From JAVJUS01 sp040220455 (lineage in GTDB: Bacteria; Pseudomonadota; Alphaproteobacteria; DSM-16000; Inquilinaceae), in contig JAVJUS010000107.1 in the NCBI GenBank assembly GCA_040220455.1, positions 1-64,000 of the forward strand: a stretch of 64,000 bases of DNA, given 5' to 3'. This document shows positions 1 through 8,531 of the stretch, one piece after another. The position numbers and the translations under genes are program-made. How positions within the stretch are numbered: position 1 is the first letter of the stretch; each line of letters begins with the position of its first letter. Below the pieces are notes generated by a model. That model did not search any database, was not told where the DNA came from, and saw only the letters and a program-made list of their open reading frames with translations.

Positions 1-1
1 C

Positions 2-202
2 GCCGCGCCGATGCCGGCGCAGCGCGGCCTGCGCGCGGCGCTGCGCGGGCTCTACCGGGACGGGCTGGTGGAGGACCTGCCGCGGCACGACGGCGCGGAC
101 GGAGCGCCGCGCTACGCCCTGACGCCGGCCGGCCTGGCCGAGGCACGCCGCGTCCTCGACGAGACGGCGGGCGCGCGGGCCGCGGCGGGGGAGCCCGCGT
201 GA
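2..202 (+). CDS. Metal ABC transporter permease, C-terminal winged-helix end (5' truncated by window)
   Basis: Only the last 66 codons lie in the window; the reading frame is open to the left edge. The visible part reads like a winged-helix tail (residues such as LRGLYRDGLVED followed by a YALTPAGLAEARRVL stretch), a fold typical of the wing and recognition helix of metal-dependent regulators. Mn/Zn/Fe ABC-3 permeases of the TroC/MntC kind can carry such a tail, and the next gene is a permease of this family with its own tail, so I infer this is the first permease of the pair. Its stop codon overlaps the start of the downstream permease (TGATG), implying translational coupling. The identity of the missing membrane part is inference. 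Confidence 0.55.
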   Translation, partial: AAPMPAQRGLRAALRGLYRDGLVEDLPRHDGADGAPRYALTPAGLAEARRVLDETAGARAAAGEPA

Positions 203-1395
203 TGCTGACGGCCGCGCTCGACAACGTGGCGCTGATGATCGTCCTGACGGGCGCGTTGGTCGGGGCGGCGGCGACGCTGGTCGGCACGTTCCTGGTGCTG
301 CGCGGCAGCAGCATGCTGAGCGACGCGATCAGCCACGCCATCGTCTTCGGCATCGTCGTCGTCTGGCTGGCGACCAAGCAGCAGAGCGGGCCGGTCCAGC
401 TCCTGGGCGCGGCGCTGACGGGGCTCCTGACGGTCTTCCTGACCGAGCTGCTCGCCAATACCCGGCGGGTCAAGGCGGACGCGGCGATCGGGCTCGTTTT
501 CCCGGTGCTGTTCTCGATCGGGGTGCTGCTGCTCAATCTCTATGCGGCCGACGTGCATATCGACGAGCATACGGTGCTGCTGGGGGAGATCGGCTTCGTC
601 TGGCTCGACACGGTGATGATCGCCGGATACCGCGTGCCGCAGGCCCTGGTCGCGATGGGCGTGATGGCGGCGCTGGACCTCGCCTTCGTCGTCCTGTTCT
701 ACAAGGAGCTCAAGCTCGCGACCTTCGACGCGGCGCTGGCCAAGGCGTCGGGGCTGGCGCCGGGCCTGCTGTTCTACGCCCTGCTGGGCCTGACCAGCGC
801 GACGGCGGTGGCGGCCTTCGACTCGGTCGGTGCGGTGCTGTTCATCGCCTTCGCCATCGTGCCGGCGGCGGCGGCCTATCTGCTGGTCGACCGGCTGTGG
901 GCGGTGCTCGTCCTGGGCGTGGCGATCGCCGTGGCATCGAGCGTGTCGGGCTATTTCCTGGCGGTGGCGTGGGACGTCTCGATCGGCGGGATGATGGCGG
1001 CGATGACCGGCGTCTTCCTGCTGGCGGCCTTCCTCGCCGGCCCGCGCTACGGCCTGGTCGTCCAGGCGGCGCGCCGGCGTGGCGGGCGCCGCGCCATGGA
1101 GGCGCGGATGCTGGCGGTGCACCTCTACAACCACGAGAACACGCCGGCCCAGGACGAGGAGAATGTCGCCCGCGCCCTGGTCGAGCACCTGATGTGGGAC
1201 GAGGCCAAGGCCCGCGACGCCGTGGCCCGCGCGCTCGAAGGCGGCCTCGTGATACGCAGCGGCGATCGCCTGTGGCTGACGCCCAGGGGCCGGACCCTGG
1301 CGCGCGAAATTCTGGAACCCTGGCGCGCGGGCGAGGAGGCGGGCGAGGGGCCCGACGAGGGTCCCGACCGCCCGGCCGCTGCACGGCCGGGGTGA
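202..1395 (+). CDS. Metal (Mn/Zn/Fe) ABC-3 family permease with C-terminal winged helix
   Basis: A 397-residue inner-membrane permease. Residues 1 to about 285 form a run of roughly eight hydrophobic helices with the ABC-3 signature region (SMLSDAISHAI near 37-47), as in TroD/MntD/ZnuB proteins that import divalent metal. After a basic linker (RRRGGRR, about 291-297) residues 300-380 form a soluble winged-helix-like domain, unlike plain ZnuB, which ends after the membrane part. The ATG at 202 overlaps the preceding stop; a GTG one codon earlier (199) is also possible. It probably ends a metal-uptake operon whose ATPase and binding protein lie left of the window. A short GC-rich hairpin (1372-1390) sits just before the stop codon. 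The metal specificity cannot be read from the sequence. Confidence 0.85.
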   Translation: MLTAALDNVALMIVLTGALVGAAATLVGTFLVLRGSSMLSDAISHAIVFGIVVVWLATKQQSGPVQLLGAALTGLLTVFLTELLANTRRVKADAAIGLVFPVLFSIGVLLLNLYAADVHIDEHTVLLGEIGFVWLDTVMIAGYRVPQALVAMGVMAALDLAFVVLFYKELKLATFDAALAKASGLAPGLLFYALLGLTSATAVAAFDSVGAVLFIAFAIVPAAAAYLLVDRLWAVLVLGVAIAVASSVSGYFLAVAWDVSIGGMMAAMTGVFLLAAFLAGPRYGLVVQAARRRGGRRAMEARMLAVHLYNHENTPAQDEENVARALVEHLMWDEAKARDAVARALEGGLVIRSGDRLWLTPRGRTLAREILEPWRAGEEAGEGPDEGPDRPAAARPG

Positions 1396-1609
1396 GCGGC
1401 GGTCGGCGGGGCCCGGGGGGCCGACCGGCATCCCGTTGCTCCCATGGTGGCCGAATTCGAGGAGCGGATCAGGCTTGCCGGGGAACCGCCCGAGAGCATC
1501 AGATCGACCCGAAGGTCTACCCTGCCGCGGATGCGAAACGGGGCTCGGGCCAGCGGGATGAAGTCACTCTCGAGCCAAGTCGCGCAGGGAAGTCGGATAA
1601 GACGCAGGT

Positions 1610-3373
1610 TCACCATTCAACAAAATCCAAAAGGTTATGGCGATACAGGCCCGAAAAGAATCGTTCATTTCGTTCGGAATCTGAATACGGTCTCCAAGAA
1701 ATGGCGCGACGGTGAACAAAACCGGACTCCAATTTCTCGCACTCGCGCAATGCTGCCCGCGCTTCCTCTACAAGATCGATAGAGGCCAGGCAAACCGCTC
1801 TGCGAAAGTGGAAATCGGGGTTGCCGCGTTTCAGTGCGACGGCGTTGTCGATCCATTCGAGCGCGACCGCCGGGTCGCCATTGGTGAGATGGGCTCGAGA
1901 CAGGTATGCGAAATACATCCCCCGATAGGGATCGCGGGGGTTCAGCTCCACTGATCGCTCCATCTGTGCAATCCCTTCTTCGGCTTTTCCGATGAGATCC
2001 AGGCGATTGCCGAGAGCCATTTGGGCATGCGCGTCGTACGGATTGACCAGAAGCGCGCGACGAATATTGTCTATTCCCTTCTCCAGTTCTCCGCGCCAGA
2101 TATCCGCCGTGCTCGAGACCAGAAGGGCATAGGCCGACGACGGTGCGAGAGCGAGTCCCCGTTTGGCCGCTTCGTGGCCTTTGTCGATGAGGCTGCCGCG
2201 ATCCTCGCGCGATTCGAAACCGAGTTCGCGGAGGAAGGAATGGCCGAAACCGGACCAAGCCTCGCCATAGCCAGGATCGAGGTCGATTGCCTGCTTGAAT
2301 GCTTCCCGCGCAAGCAGGTTGCCGTCATGTGTCTGTGAATAGAGGTGCGATGAGCCGAGCAGGAACAGCTCCCAAGCCGACAGCTTATCGGGTCGTCGAT
2401 CCTTGAGGCTCGATGACTGGGCCTGCGTGAGCTCCGGCGCGATGGACGCCACGATCCGACCGGTGATCTCGTCCTGCAATTCGAAGATGTCGCCGATCAG
2501 GCGATCATACCGATCGGCCCAGACAGGGTGATCGGTCTCGGCATCGATCAATCGTGCGGTGATCCTGATCCGGTCACCGGCCCTTCGCACACCTCCCTCC
2601 AGCAAGAAGCGTGCGCCGAGTTCCCGCGCCACCTCCCGCGTCTTGATGGTGCGCCCCTTGTAGCTGAAGCTGGAATTGCGAGCGATGACCGGGAATTGCT
2701 TCACATACGCGAGGGCAGTAATGATATCGTCTGTCACCCCGTCAGAAAAATACTCCTGTTCCGGGTCGCTGGACTGATTCGCGAAAGGAAGGATCGCGAT
2801 CGCCGGTAGCTCCGGACTCGGTGGCTTGGCCGCCATCGGAGGTGAGGCTGAGTCGTCTCCCAGCCCCGCCACGTGGTACGCTCGTATGGGGCGCGATATG
2901 TTCTTTAGTCTGATCTCACCGAGATCGTCGAACTCCGTGTCGAGCTTCTGACCGACCAACTCGGCAACGATCGCGGAGACGCAAATCCCGCCTGGCCGTG
3001 CAAGGCCTTCAAGGCGTGCGGCGACGTTGACCCCGTCACCGAATATATCATCGTCCCGGACGATCAGGTCGCCGAGGTTGATCCCGATCCGCATCTGGAT
3101 GTTCTGTGTCTCGGCGGCTCGGTCGATGCGCTCCTTGGCGAGCGTTTGAATACTGACCGCGCAGACCAGAGCGTCGACGACGCTGGCGAACTCGGCGAGA
3201 AGGCCATCGCCCATACGCTTCACGATCCGGCCGCCGTGGCGCGCGACACTCGGTTCCACCGTGCTGTCGAAGAGCGTCCTGACAGCGTCGAACGTGCGGT
3301 CCTCGTCCGCCTCCATCTTGCTGGAGTAACCGACCACGTCGGCCGCGAGGATTGCTGCCAGGCGTCGCGTCAC
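1610..3373 (-). CDS. Class III adenylate/guanylate cyclase with TolB-like and TPR domains
   Basis: A 587-residue protein. Residues 1-165 are a class III nucleotide cyclase catalytic domain: the metal-binding aspartates are visible as D12 (LAADVVGYS) and D56 (MGDGLLAEF), and the DGVNVAARLE segment follows. Residues about 190-320 match the TolB/FlgO-like middle region often joined to these cyclases (IAILPFANQS, FSDGVTDDIITAL, RFLLEGGVRR). The C-terminal 250 residues are helical TPR-like repeats (LDPGYGEAWSGFG, LNPRDPYRGM). The product is probably cytoplasmic because no membrane segment is evident. It is convergent with the metal permease and has no operon partner. Many soil Rhizobiales and Rhodospirillales have dozens of paralogues of this architecture; the signal it senses is unknown. 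Confidence 0.9.
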   Translation of the reverse strand: MTRRLAAILAADVVGYSSKMEADEDRTFDAVRTLFDSTVEPSVARHGGRIVKRMGDGLLAEFASVVDALVCAVSIQTLAKERIDRAAETQNIQMRIGINLGDLIVRDDDIFGDGVNVAARLEGLARPGGICVSAIVAELVGQKLDTEFDDLGEIRLKNISRPIRAYHVAGLGDDSASPPMAAKPPSPELPAIAILPFANQSSDPEQEYFSDGVTDDIITALAYVKQFPVIARNSSFSYKGRTIKTREVARELGARFLLEGGVRRAGDRIRITARLIDAETDHPVWADRYDRLIGDIFELQDEITGRIVASIAPELTQAQSSSLKDRRPDKLSAWELFLLGSSHLYSQTHDGNLLAREAFKQAIDLDPGYGEAWSGFGHSFLRELGFESREDRGSLIDKGHEAAKRGLALAPSSAYALLVSSTADIWRGELEKGIDNIRRALLVNPYDAHAQMALGNRLDLIGKAEEGIAQMERSVELNPRDPYRGMYFAYLSRAHLTNGDPAVALEWIDNAVALKRGNPDFHFRRAVCLASIDLVEEARAALRECEKLESGFVHRRAISWRPYSDSERNERFFSGLYRHNLLDFVEW

Positions 3374-4045
3374 GATCTTCGCCCTATGGTGCGGTCCGGT
3401 CGTCGCGCAGCATACTCCCTGTTTGCCAGGAGCGGAGGCTCACGAGTTCGGGATGTCGATTTCACCGATCGACGGTGTCGTGCTGGAGGCTCCCATGGTC
3501 CGGCTGACCCCACGCCGACAGTCGGCTGGCGTTGTTCCATGGATCCTGCGCGATCGCGCGATAGGATCGGGACGGAGAACGGTATCTCGAGTTCTCCGCC
3601 GAGACCGGCGGGGTGGTCACGAGCCGGGAGTTGGCCGGTTGCCCGGGGTGTTCGTGCGCCCGGCTCGGCAAAGGCGGGTGGCGCGCCCACGGCGCCCCGG
3701 AGCAGGCGTCCGCCCGGACGCGGAAAGAGTAGCGTCGGTGGAGATCGAAGGCGCCGCACGGCGTGGCGCTCGCGCGTGCCCCGGCTGACGGTCGCGCCTG
3801 GCGCCTCCCCGCCGCCGGCCCTCGCGAGACCGCGGTCCGGAGCGGACAGGCGAACCTGACCAGTGAAGGCGGCCTAGGCGCTCCCCCTGCCATTATCCTC
3901 TCGACGGAGGAGGAACACGCTGTCGTGGTGCGGCCAGCCCGGCCAGTCGCGAGCGGCCGCTTCGAATGGCTTGACTTGGCATGATCGGGGCCCAGGCCCG
4001 TCTTGCCTGTCGCCGGCTCTTCGCGTGAAGGCAGGAAATGGAGAA
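3374..4045 (-). other. Intergenic stretch without a convincing gene
   Basis: About 670 bases between the cyclase start and the tRNA-Arg. All open frames are short, overlap each other and are arginine/proline/alanine-rich, as expected from high GC. One frame near 3560-3722 reads sensibly for about 50 codons and holds a CPGCSC motif, but it has no ATG/GTG with a ribosome-binding site at its beginning. The cyclase promoter must lie at the left end. Confidence 0.4.
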
Positions 4046-4061
4046 GGGCGTCGGAACGCCC
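4046..4061 (-). terminator. Possible intrinsic terminator of tRNA-Arg
   Basis: A perfect 5-bp GGGCG/CGCCC stem with a 6-nt loop lies 26 bases downstream of the tRNA 3' end on the minus strand. It is followed only by TTCTCC rather than a clean U-run, so termination efficiency is uncertain. Confidence 0.35.
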
Positions 4062-4087
4062 ACAGGGGCCCGAAATAAAACGGGAAT

Positions 4088-4164
4088 TGGCGGACCCTGC
4101 AGGATTCGAACCTGCGACCTTCGCCTCCGGAGGGCGACGCTCTATCCAGCTGAGCTAAGGGTCC
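4088..4164 (-). tRNA. tRNA-Arg (anticodon CCG)
   Basis: The reverse complement folds into a full cloverleaf: acceptor GGACCCT/AGGGTCC, D stem GCTC/GAGC, anticodon stem TCGCC/GGCGA with loop CTCCGGA (anticodon CCG at 34-36), T stem GCAGG/CCTGC with TTCGAAT loop, discriminator G and an encoded CCA. It reads the CGG arginine codon, which is common in this GC-rich genome. It is a single isolated tRNA gene on the minus strand. Confidence 0.97.
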
Positions 4165-4304
4165 GCGGGGCCGCTCGGCGGGAGCGCGGGGGCGTCCGGC
4201 CGGTGACGGGGGGGACAATAGGGCAAAGGCGGCGGTCATGCAAAGGCTTCGCGTGGCCTCGGCGCGTCCCGTCGGCGCGCCGGTCCGCCCGGCGGTGCCT
4301 CGGC

Positions 4305-5648
4305 CTACCTGGCAGTGCCGACACCCTCGGCTTCGGCTGCGGAGGGCGCTTCGCCGGAGGCCATGGGGGACGCCTCGGACGAAGAGGGAGCCCCGTGCCA
4401 CGCCGCGTCCGCGCCCGAAGGCAGGGGCGCGTCCGGGTCGTCGAGCCACGCGCGGATGTCGGCGCGCACCGTCGGGCCGTTCAGGTCGCGCAGCAGCATG
4501 TGATAGCCTTCCGGGTAGCGCCCGACCGTGTGGCGCCCGGGGTCCAGGCGCGCCTCGAGCGCGTCGACCGCCGGGTCCGGGATCACCTCCTCCTGGTCGC
4601 CGTAGAGCACCAGCAGCGGCGTCGCCACGTCGTCGGCCGCCGCCAGGCCGCGGTCCATGGCGTCGACCACGCCGGCCAGCGCGTCGACCCGGTTGCGCTT
4701 GATGACCAGCGGGTCTTCCCACAGCGCCCGCAGCGTCTCCGGATTGTCGGTCGGCTCGATCCCCAGGCCCTCGCCGCTCAGCACCAGGCCCGGCACCAGC
4801 CTGTCCGCGAGCCAGAGCGCGGCGCGCTGGACCGCCGGCATGGTCTCGCGCGCCCAGACGGCCGGGGCCACCAGCACCGCCCCGTCGATCGCGGGCGAGC
4901 CCGCGGCCTCCCGCCTCGCCACCGCCCCGTCGGAGCCGGCCGCCGCCGCCGGCGCCTCCCCGAGCGCCGCCAGCAGGATCGCGCCGCCCATGCTCTCGCC
5001 CAGGGCATAGCGGGGGGTGTCCGGGTGGCGCGCGGCCAGGGCCGCCATCGCCGCGCGGGCATCGGCCACCAGCGCGTCGACCCCTGGCCAACGGCCCGGA
5101 TTCGGGTTGGCGCCGAAGCCGCGCTGGTCGTAGGCGTAGACCGCCACGCCGTCGGCCGCCCAGTCGCGCGCCGCCGCCGCGAAGGCCGCCGAATAGTCGT
5201 TGAAGCCGTGCAGCGCGACGATCGCGGCGCTCGGACCGGCTTGCTCCGGGGCCGGTGTATCGGCGGCGCTGTCGGCATTCCCCGCCTCGCGCTCGTCGAC
5301 CGGCACTCCCGGTGTCTCGCCCGGCGCCTCGTCCGGCGTCGTGGGCGATCCGGCCGGCAGCCACGCGGTCAGGGGCAGAGGCCGGCCGTCCGCCGCGATC
5401 AGGGCGCCGGCCGCGCGCAACACGCCCTCGACCTCCGGATCCGGCACCGCGGGGCCGAGCGCCAGAGCGGGCGTCGCGGGGGAGTCGTCCTCGGGCATCA
5501 GCGCCGGCGCCCGGGCCGCGCAGCCCGGGCCGATCGAAAGAGTGCAAGCGAGGAACGCGACCGTTGTCGCCGCGCGCACCCGCTTGACGCCGGGACGCCG
5601 CGTCCGGGCGCCCGGCGCGACCGCGGCCATCGCGGTCCTACCGGCCAT
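4305..5648 (-). CDS. Alpha/beta hydrolase (lysophospholipase / monoacylglycerol-lipase-like), putative lipoprotein
   Basis: The 447-residue product has a hydrophobic N-terminal segment (about 26-40) ending in a Cys at 43, giving a weak lipobox-like site; then a low-complexity linker to about 140, and a serine hydrolase domain of the Hydrolase_4 type. Visible landmarks are the oxyanion region ALHGFNDYS, the YDQRGFGANP segment common in monoacylglycerol lipases, the nucleophile elbow GESMGG (S219), an acid region VLYGDQEEVIPD and a catalytic histidine in EGYHMLLRD. It probably hydrolyses lipid or other esters outside the cytoplasm. Its start overlaps the upstream ABC ATPase stop by 11 bases, so the two are likely cotranscribed; an alternative ATG at 5633 would remove the overlap. 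The insertion at 100-140 is rich in Pro/Glu/Asp and unusual. Confidence 0.85.
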   Translation of the reverse strand: MAGRTAMAAVAPGARTRRPGVKRVRAATTVAFLACTLSIGPGCAARAPALMPEDDSPATPALALGPAVPDPEVEGVLRAAGALIAADGRPLPLTAWLPAGSPTTPDEAPGETPGVPVDEREAGNADSAADTPAPEQAGPSAAIVALHGFNDYSAAFAAAARDWAADGVAVYAYDQRGFGANPNPGRWPGVDALVADARAAMAALAARHPDTPRYALGESMGGAILLAALGEAPAAAAGSDGAVARREAAGSPAIDGAVLVAPAVWARETMPAVQRAALWLADRLVPGLVLSGEGLGIEPTDNPETLRALWEDPLVIKRNRVDALAGVVDAMDRGLAAADDVATPLLVLYGDQEEVIPDPAVDALEARLDPGRHTVGRYPEGYHMLLRDLNGPTVRADIRAWLDDPDAPLPSGADAAWHGAPSSSEASPMASGEAPSAAEAEGVGTAR

Positions 5649-6711
5649 CCCCCGCCGGGATGGTGCGGGTGAGCTGGAGGAAGATGTCCTCCAGATCCGT
5701 TTCCTCCGTCGTCAGGTCGGTGATCCGGAGGCCCGTTTCGTTCATGATGTTGAGAATGTCGCCCAGCCGCGTCTGGCTCGGCCGGTAGCGCAGCACCATG
5801 CGATGCGGGTCGGGCAGCTCCGCCTGCAGCTCGACCAGCGCCTCGGGCACCGCCTCGATCGGGTCGGTCAGGTGGACCGTCAGCGTCTTGCTGTCGAGCC
5901 GGCGCAGAAGGTTCGGCGTGGTGTCGTCAGCCACCACGCCGCCGTTGTGGATGATGGCGATGCGATCGCACAGCTCCTCGGCCTCCTCGAGGTAGTGCGT
6001 CGTCAGCAGCACCGTCGTGCCGGCCTCGTTGAGCTGGCGGACATAGCGCCAGAGCGACTGCCTGAGCTCGATGTCGACGCCGGCCGTCGGCTCGTCCAGC
6101 ACCAGGATCGGCGGGGAGTGGACCATGGCCTTGGCCACCATCAGGCGCCGGCGCATGCCGCCCGACAGGGACCGGGCATAGGAATCCGCCCGGTCCGCCA
6201 GGCCGACGGCGTCCAGCAGCTCCATGGTAATCCGCTCGGCCTTGGGCACGCCGTAGAGCCCCGCCTGGATGTCCAGCATCTCCCGCGGGGTGAAGAACGG
6301 GTCCATGTTGAGCTCCTGCGGCACGACGCCGATCGCCGCACGCGCCTGGCGCGTGCGCTTGTCGATGTCGTGGCCCCAGAGCTTCACCGTGCCCCCGGTC
6401 TTGTTGACCAGCCCGGCCATGATGTTGATCAGCGTCGACTTGCCCGCCCCGTTCGGCCCCAGCAGGCCGAACAGACCGCCGCGCGGGATCTGCAGGTCGA
6501 CGCCGTGGAGCGCCGTCTTCGGCCCGGACTTGCCGCTGCCGCGATAGGTCTTGACGAGGCCCTGGATATCGACCGCGAGATCGGGAAGCTCGGCGCCGTC
6601 CGAGAGCGTTGCCCCGGGGGCGCCCGTGGCGGTCGTGCGGGCGGTGCCCGAGACCTTGTCCCCCGCGCGATCGGCGGCGCGGTCGGCGGTGCGCGTCGTG
6701 GCGGCGTCCAT
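5638..6711 (-). CDS. ABC transporter ATP-binding protein (ABC-2 / DrrA-YadG type)
   Basis: I place the start at the ATG at 6711, giving 357 residues; the frame stays open upstream to 6972, but that part is arginine-rich and not protein-like. After a variable 45-residue leader the ATPase domain shows Walker A GPNGAGKST (85-93), signature LSGGMRRR, Walker B ILVLDEPTAG and the switch-histidine region TTHYLEEAEELCD. The tail after about residue 270 resembles the small C-terminal domain found in export ATPases such as YadG. Normally a cognate ABC-2 permease follows; here the next gene downstream is a hydrolase and no permease is adjacent, so its membrane partner must be elsewhere. Export of a lipid or hydrophobic compound is a guess from the neighbour. 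Confidence 0.88.
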   Translation of the reverse strand: MDAATTRTADRAADRAGDKVSGTARTTATGAPGATLSDGAELPDLAVDIQGLVKTYRGSGKSGPKTALHGVDLQIPRGGLFGLLGPNGAGKSTLINIMAGLVNKTGGTVKLWGHDIDKRTRQARAAIGVVPQELNMDPFFTPREMLDIQAGLYGVPKAERITMELLDAVGLADRADSYARSLSGGMRRRLMVAKAMVHSPPILVLDEPTAGVDIELRQSLWRYVRQLNEAGTTVLLTTHYLEEAEELCDRIAIIHNGGVVADDTTPNLLRRLDSKTLTVHLTDPIEAVPEALVELQAELPDPHRMVLRYRPSQTRLGDILNIMNETGLRITDLTTEETDLEDIFLQLTRTIPAGDGR

Positions 6712-6925
6712 GGCGATCCGGTTCCGGTCCCGGCCGGCGGCGACGCCGGGCGGCCGCCGGTTCGAGAACGGGCGGCGGCGGGGCGTGGGCGCTCCGGCAT
6801 TGCGTCGAGAGGCCGGTTCTATATCATCCGCGCCGCCGGCCCGCAACTCGGGCTCCCGGGGTCCGCCCCGGGGGCGCCGGTCGGCAGGGATCGGAAAACG
6901 GGACCGCGAGGCGGAGAGACGCGCG

Positions 6926-7138
6926 ATGCAGCCACCGGAGATCGTTCTCGTCGACGCCGACGAGACCACCATCGGCTGTGACGGCGGCGGCGGCCCGCTG
7001 GGCCACCCGCTCGTCTATTACGAGTTCGGGGCCAGGGACGCCGTCGACTGCGGCTATTGCGGCCGCCGCTTCATCCGCGCGGGCACCCCGACGGCCGCCG
7101 CCGTCGCCGATCAGGGCGGGCACAAGGCGGCGTCCTGA
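6926..7138 (+). CDS. Zinc-finger CHCC protein, NDUFS6-like
   Basis: A 70-residue protein carrying the zf-CHCC pattern: C18 in IGCDGGGGPLGHP, H27, then C42 and C45 in CGYCGRRF. The family includes the complex I accessory subunit NDUFS6, and in Alphaproteobacteria such a free-standing small protein is commonly encoded alone. The ATG at 6926 has a purine-rich GGCGGAGAGACG upstream. It is transcribed divergently from the ABC ATPase across about 215 bases. The assignment is confident at family level; participation in complex I assembly is established for mitochondrial relatives and only inferred here. Confidence 0.85.
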   Translation: MQPPEIVLVDADETTIGCDGGGGPLGHPLVYYEFGARDAVDCGYCGRRFIRAGTPTAAAVADQGGHKAAS

Positions 7139-7291
7139 CGGCGGTCGGCGACCCCGGCATCCGCCCGCCGGCGCGATCGGCGATCACCCGGGGCCAGAAC
7201 CCCACCATCGACGGCCGGTCGCCCGCGCCATGATGGAAGCGCGGGTCCGGGCAGCGCGGGGTGTCTGACCGGGCTGTCGTCGGCTCGGCCG

Positions 7292-7477
7292 TCAGCCGGC
7301 ACTCGACAACCGCTTCGCCGCCGCGATGGCATCGCGCAGGGACGTGTATCGGTACTCCCCGACGTGGAAGTAATCGACCGTCGTTCGCCGAATGCCGAGC
7401 TCGTCAAGACGCTTGCTCATTCCATCGGTGTTGCCGTCTGTCGAGTGTGCGGAGATTGTCTCAGGTTCGTGAGTCAT
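7292..7477 (-). CDS. Small hypothetical protein (61 aa)
   Basis: The frame encodes a compact, well-balanced sequence (core MSKRLDELGIRRTTVDYF, then VGEYRYTSLRDAIAAAKR) that does not have the Arg/Pro-rich look of shadow frames. It begins either at 7477 or at the internal ATG at 7420, which would give 42 residues. The upstream region (7478 onward) is strongly AT-rich, consistent with a promoter reading leftward. I do not recognise the family. The mix of a short basic N-terminus and an amphipathic C-terminal helix would fit a small adaptor or regulator, but no function is claimed. Confidence 0.55.
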   Translation of the reverse strand: MTHEPETISAHSTDGNTDGMSKRLDELGIRRTTVDYFHVGEYRYTSLRDAIAAAKRLSSAG

Positions 7478-8138
7478 TATTTTTCTTTCATGATGTCTTT
7501 GTCATTGCAGATCTTTAGTCGGTCAATGCGCATTATTATCACAATTCGTCGTATTGATTATGAATCAATATATATATGGTTGGAATTCAAAGAAACTATA
7601 CATCTCCATAAATCCGAACAATGAGTAAGAATATCATCTTTATTCACGATCGAGCGCTAAAATTCTTATACATCCAAAAATCTGACGCGAAAAACCACGC
7701 CGACGATAAGTAGACTCGAATATCATCTTTTCAATGTCGCGCGAAGAAATTCTGATGATCAGGCCCGGACATAGTTACGGAACAATGCGTTGCGTTGCGG
7801 ATGGACCGTCATGACCGTGTGCGGAGTAAAGACCGGGCCACGACGGTCCCGTCAAACGCGGCGAACGGGGATCACCGTTTTCTGGTGGCTCATCGCGGCC
7901 GCCGATGCGCACCGGGCCGTCCTTCGGGGCCGGTCGATATCGGAGCGGAATTCTCGACCCGGGGAATCATCACACTCGGATGAAGTCAGTGTCTCGATTC
8001 ACGCTTCTTGCGCTTTGGCGCACTTCGCGATCGGGACGCCAGCGTCACATTCTAAAGCGCGACATCAATTACATTGAAATTTTCAAAATAGACAACATAT
8101 TTTGTGAGAAAATTAATGACCTAACTAGGAATCAGAAA
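7478..8138. other. AT-rich divergent intergenic island
   Basis: About 660 bases between two small genes facing away from each other. The stretches 7478-7780 and 8040-8138 are far more AT-rich than the surrounding sequence, and the middle (7780-8035) returns to high GC. A perfect 8-bp inverted repeat, TATTGATT-ATG-AATCAATA, lies at 7552-7570, and the 13-mer GAATATCATCTTT is present twice (7629-7641 and 7718-7730). I see no convincing coding frame. The features fit a regulated or silenced promoter region. Confidence 0.55.
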
Positions 8139-8294
8139 ATGTCCTTCAAGGATTTTTCGACATCCCACACGGCCAAGCCGCCCCAGGGGTCCAAGCCGGC
8201 GACCGGCGCCGTACCGGACGATAAGGCGAAGGCCGGGACCCGAGGGACGCCCGGGCAGGCGCCCTCCGCCGAGGGCGAGACCAAGAAGGATTAG
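8139..8294 (+). CDS. Small hydrophilic hypothetical protein (51 aa)
   Basis: The ATG at 8139 follows an AT-rich leader with AGGAATCAGAAA just upstream, a possible weak ribosome-binding site. The product starts MSFKDFSTSHTAK and continues as a lysine/glycine/proline-rich, probably disordered tail (KAKAGTRGTPG) ending in EGETKKD. Short proteins opening with MSFKDFS occur in other alphaproteobacteria as far as I recall, but I know no function. The sharp change from AT-rich leader to GC-rich coding sequence supports the chosen start. Confidence 0.5.
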   Translation: MSFKDFSTSHTAKPPQGSKPATGAVPDDKAKAGTRGTPGQAPSAEGETKKD

Positions 8295-8531
8295 GCTTGG
8301 CTCGCGCATCGGGAGATTCCGGCGCCGGATCGCCGCGCGTCTCGCGGAGTTTCCCGTACGCGGTGTCCCTGTCGCAAGCGACGTTCCTGTCGCTCCGGCA
8401 GGCGCAGACGAACGGCGGTCGTCGTCAGGACCCTGTGTGACCGACCCGGGATCTCTCGGGCCGAAAGCCACCCGTTGCCCGTTGGCCGTTGATGGAGCGC
8501 GCGGTATCGCGCGACAAAGCCATGCAGCACC

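Noticed and set aside
3560..3722. Plus-strand frame with a CPGCSC motif, about 50 codons
   Set aside because: Preceded by an in-frame stop with no start codon and ribosome-binding site at the beginning of the sensible part; could be a remnant, but support is too thin.
6712..6972. N-terminal extension of the ABC ATPase and overlapping zf-CHCC region
   Set aside because: The extra 87 residues are Arg/Pro-rich, overlap the divergent zf-CHCC gene's start and are absent from the family.
7780..8035. Short plus-strand frames in the GC-rich middle of the AT-rich island
   Set aside because: Two overlapping frames compete, neither has a ribosome-binding site or protein-like composition.
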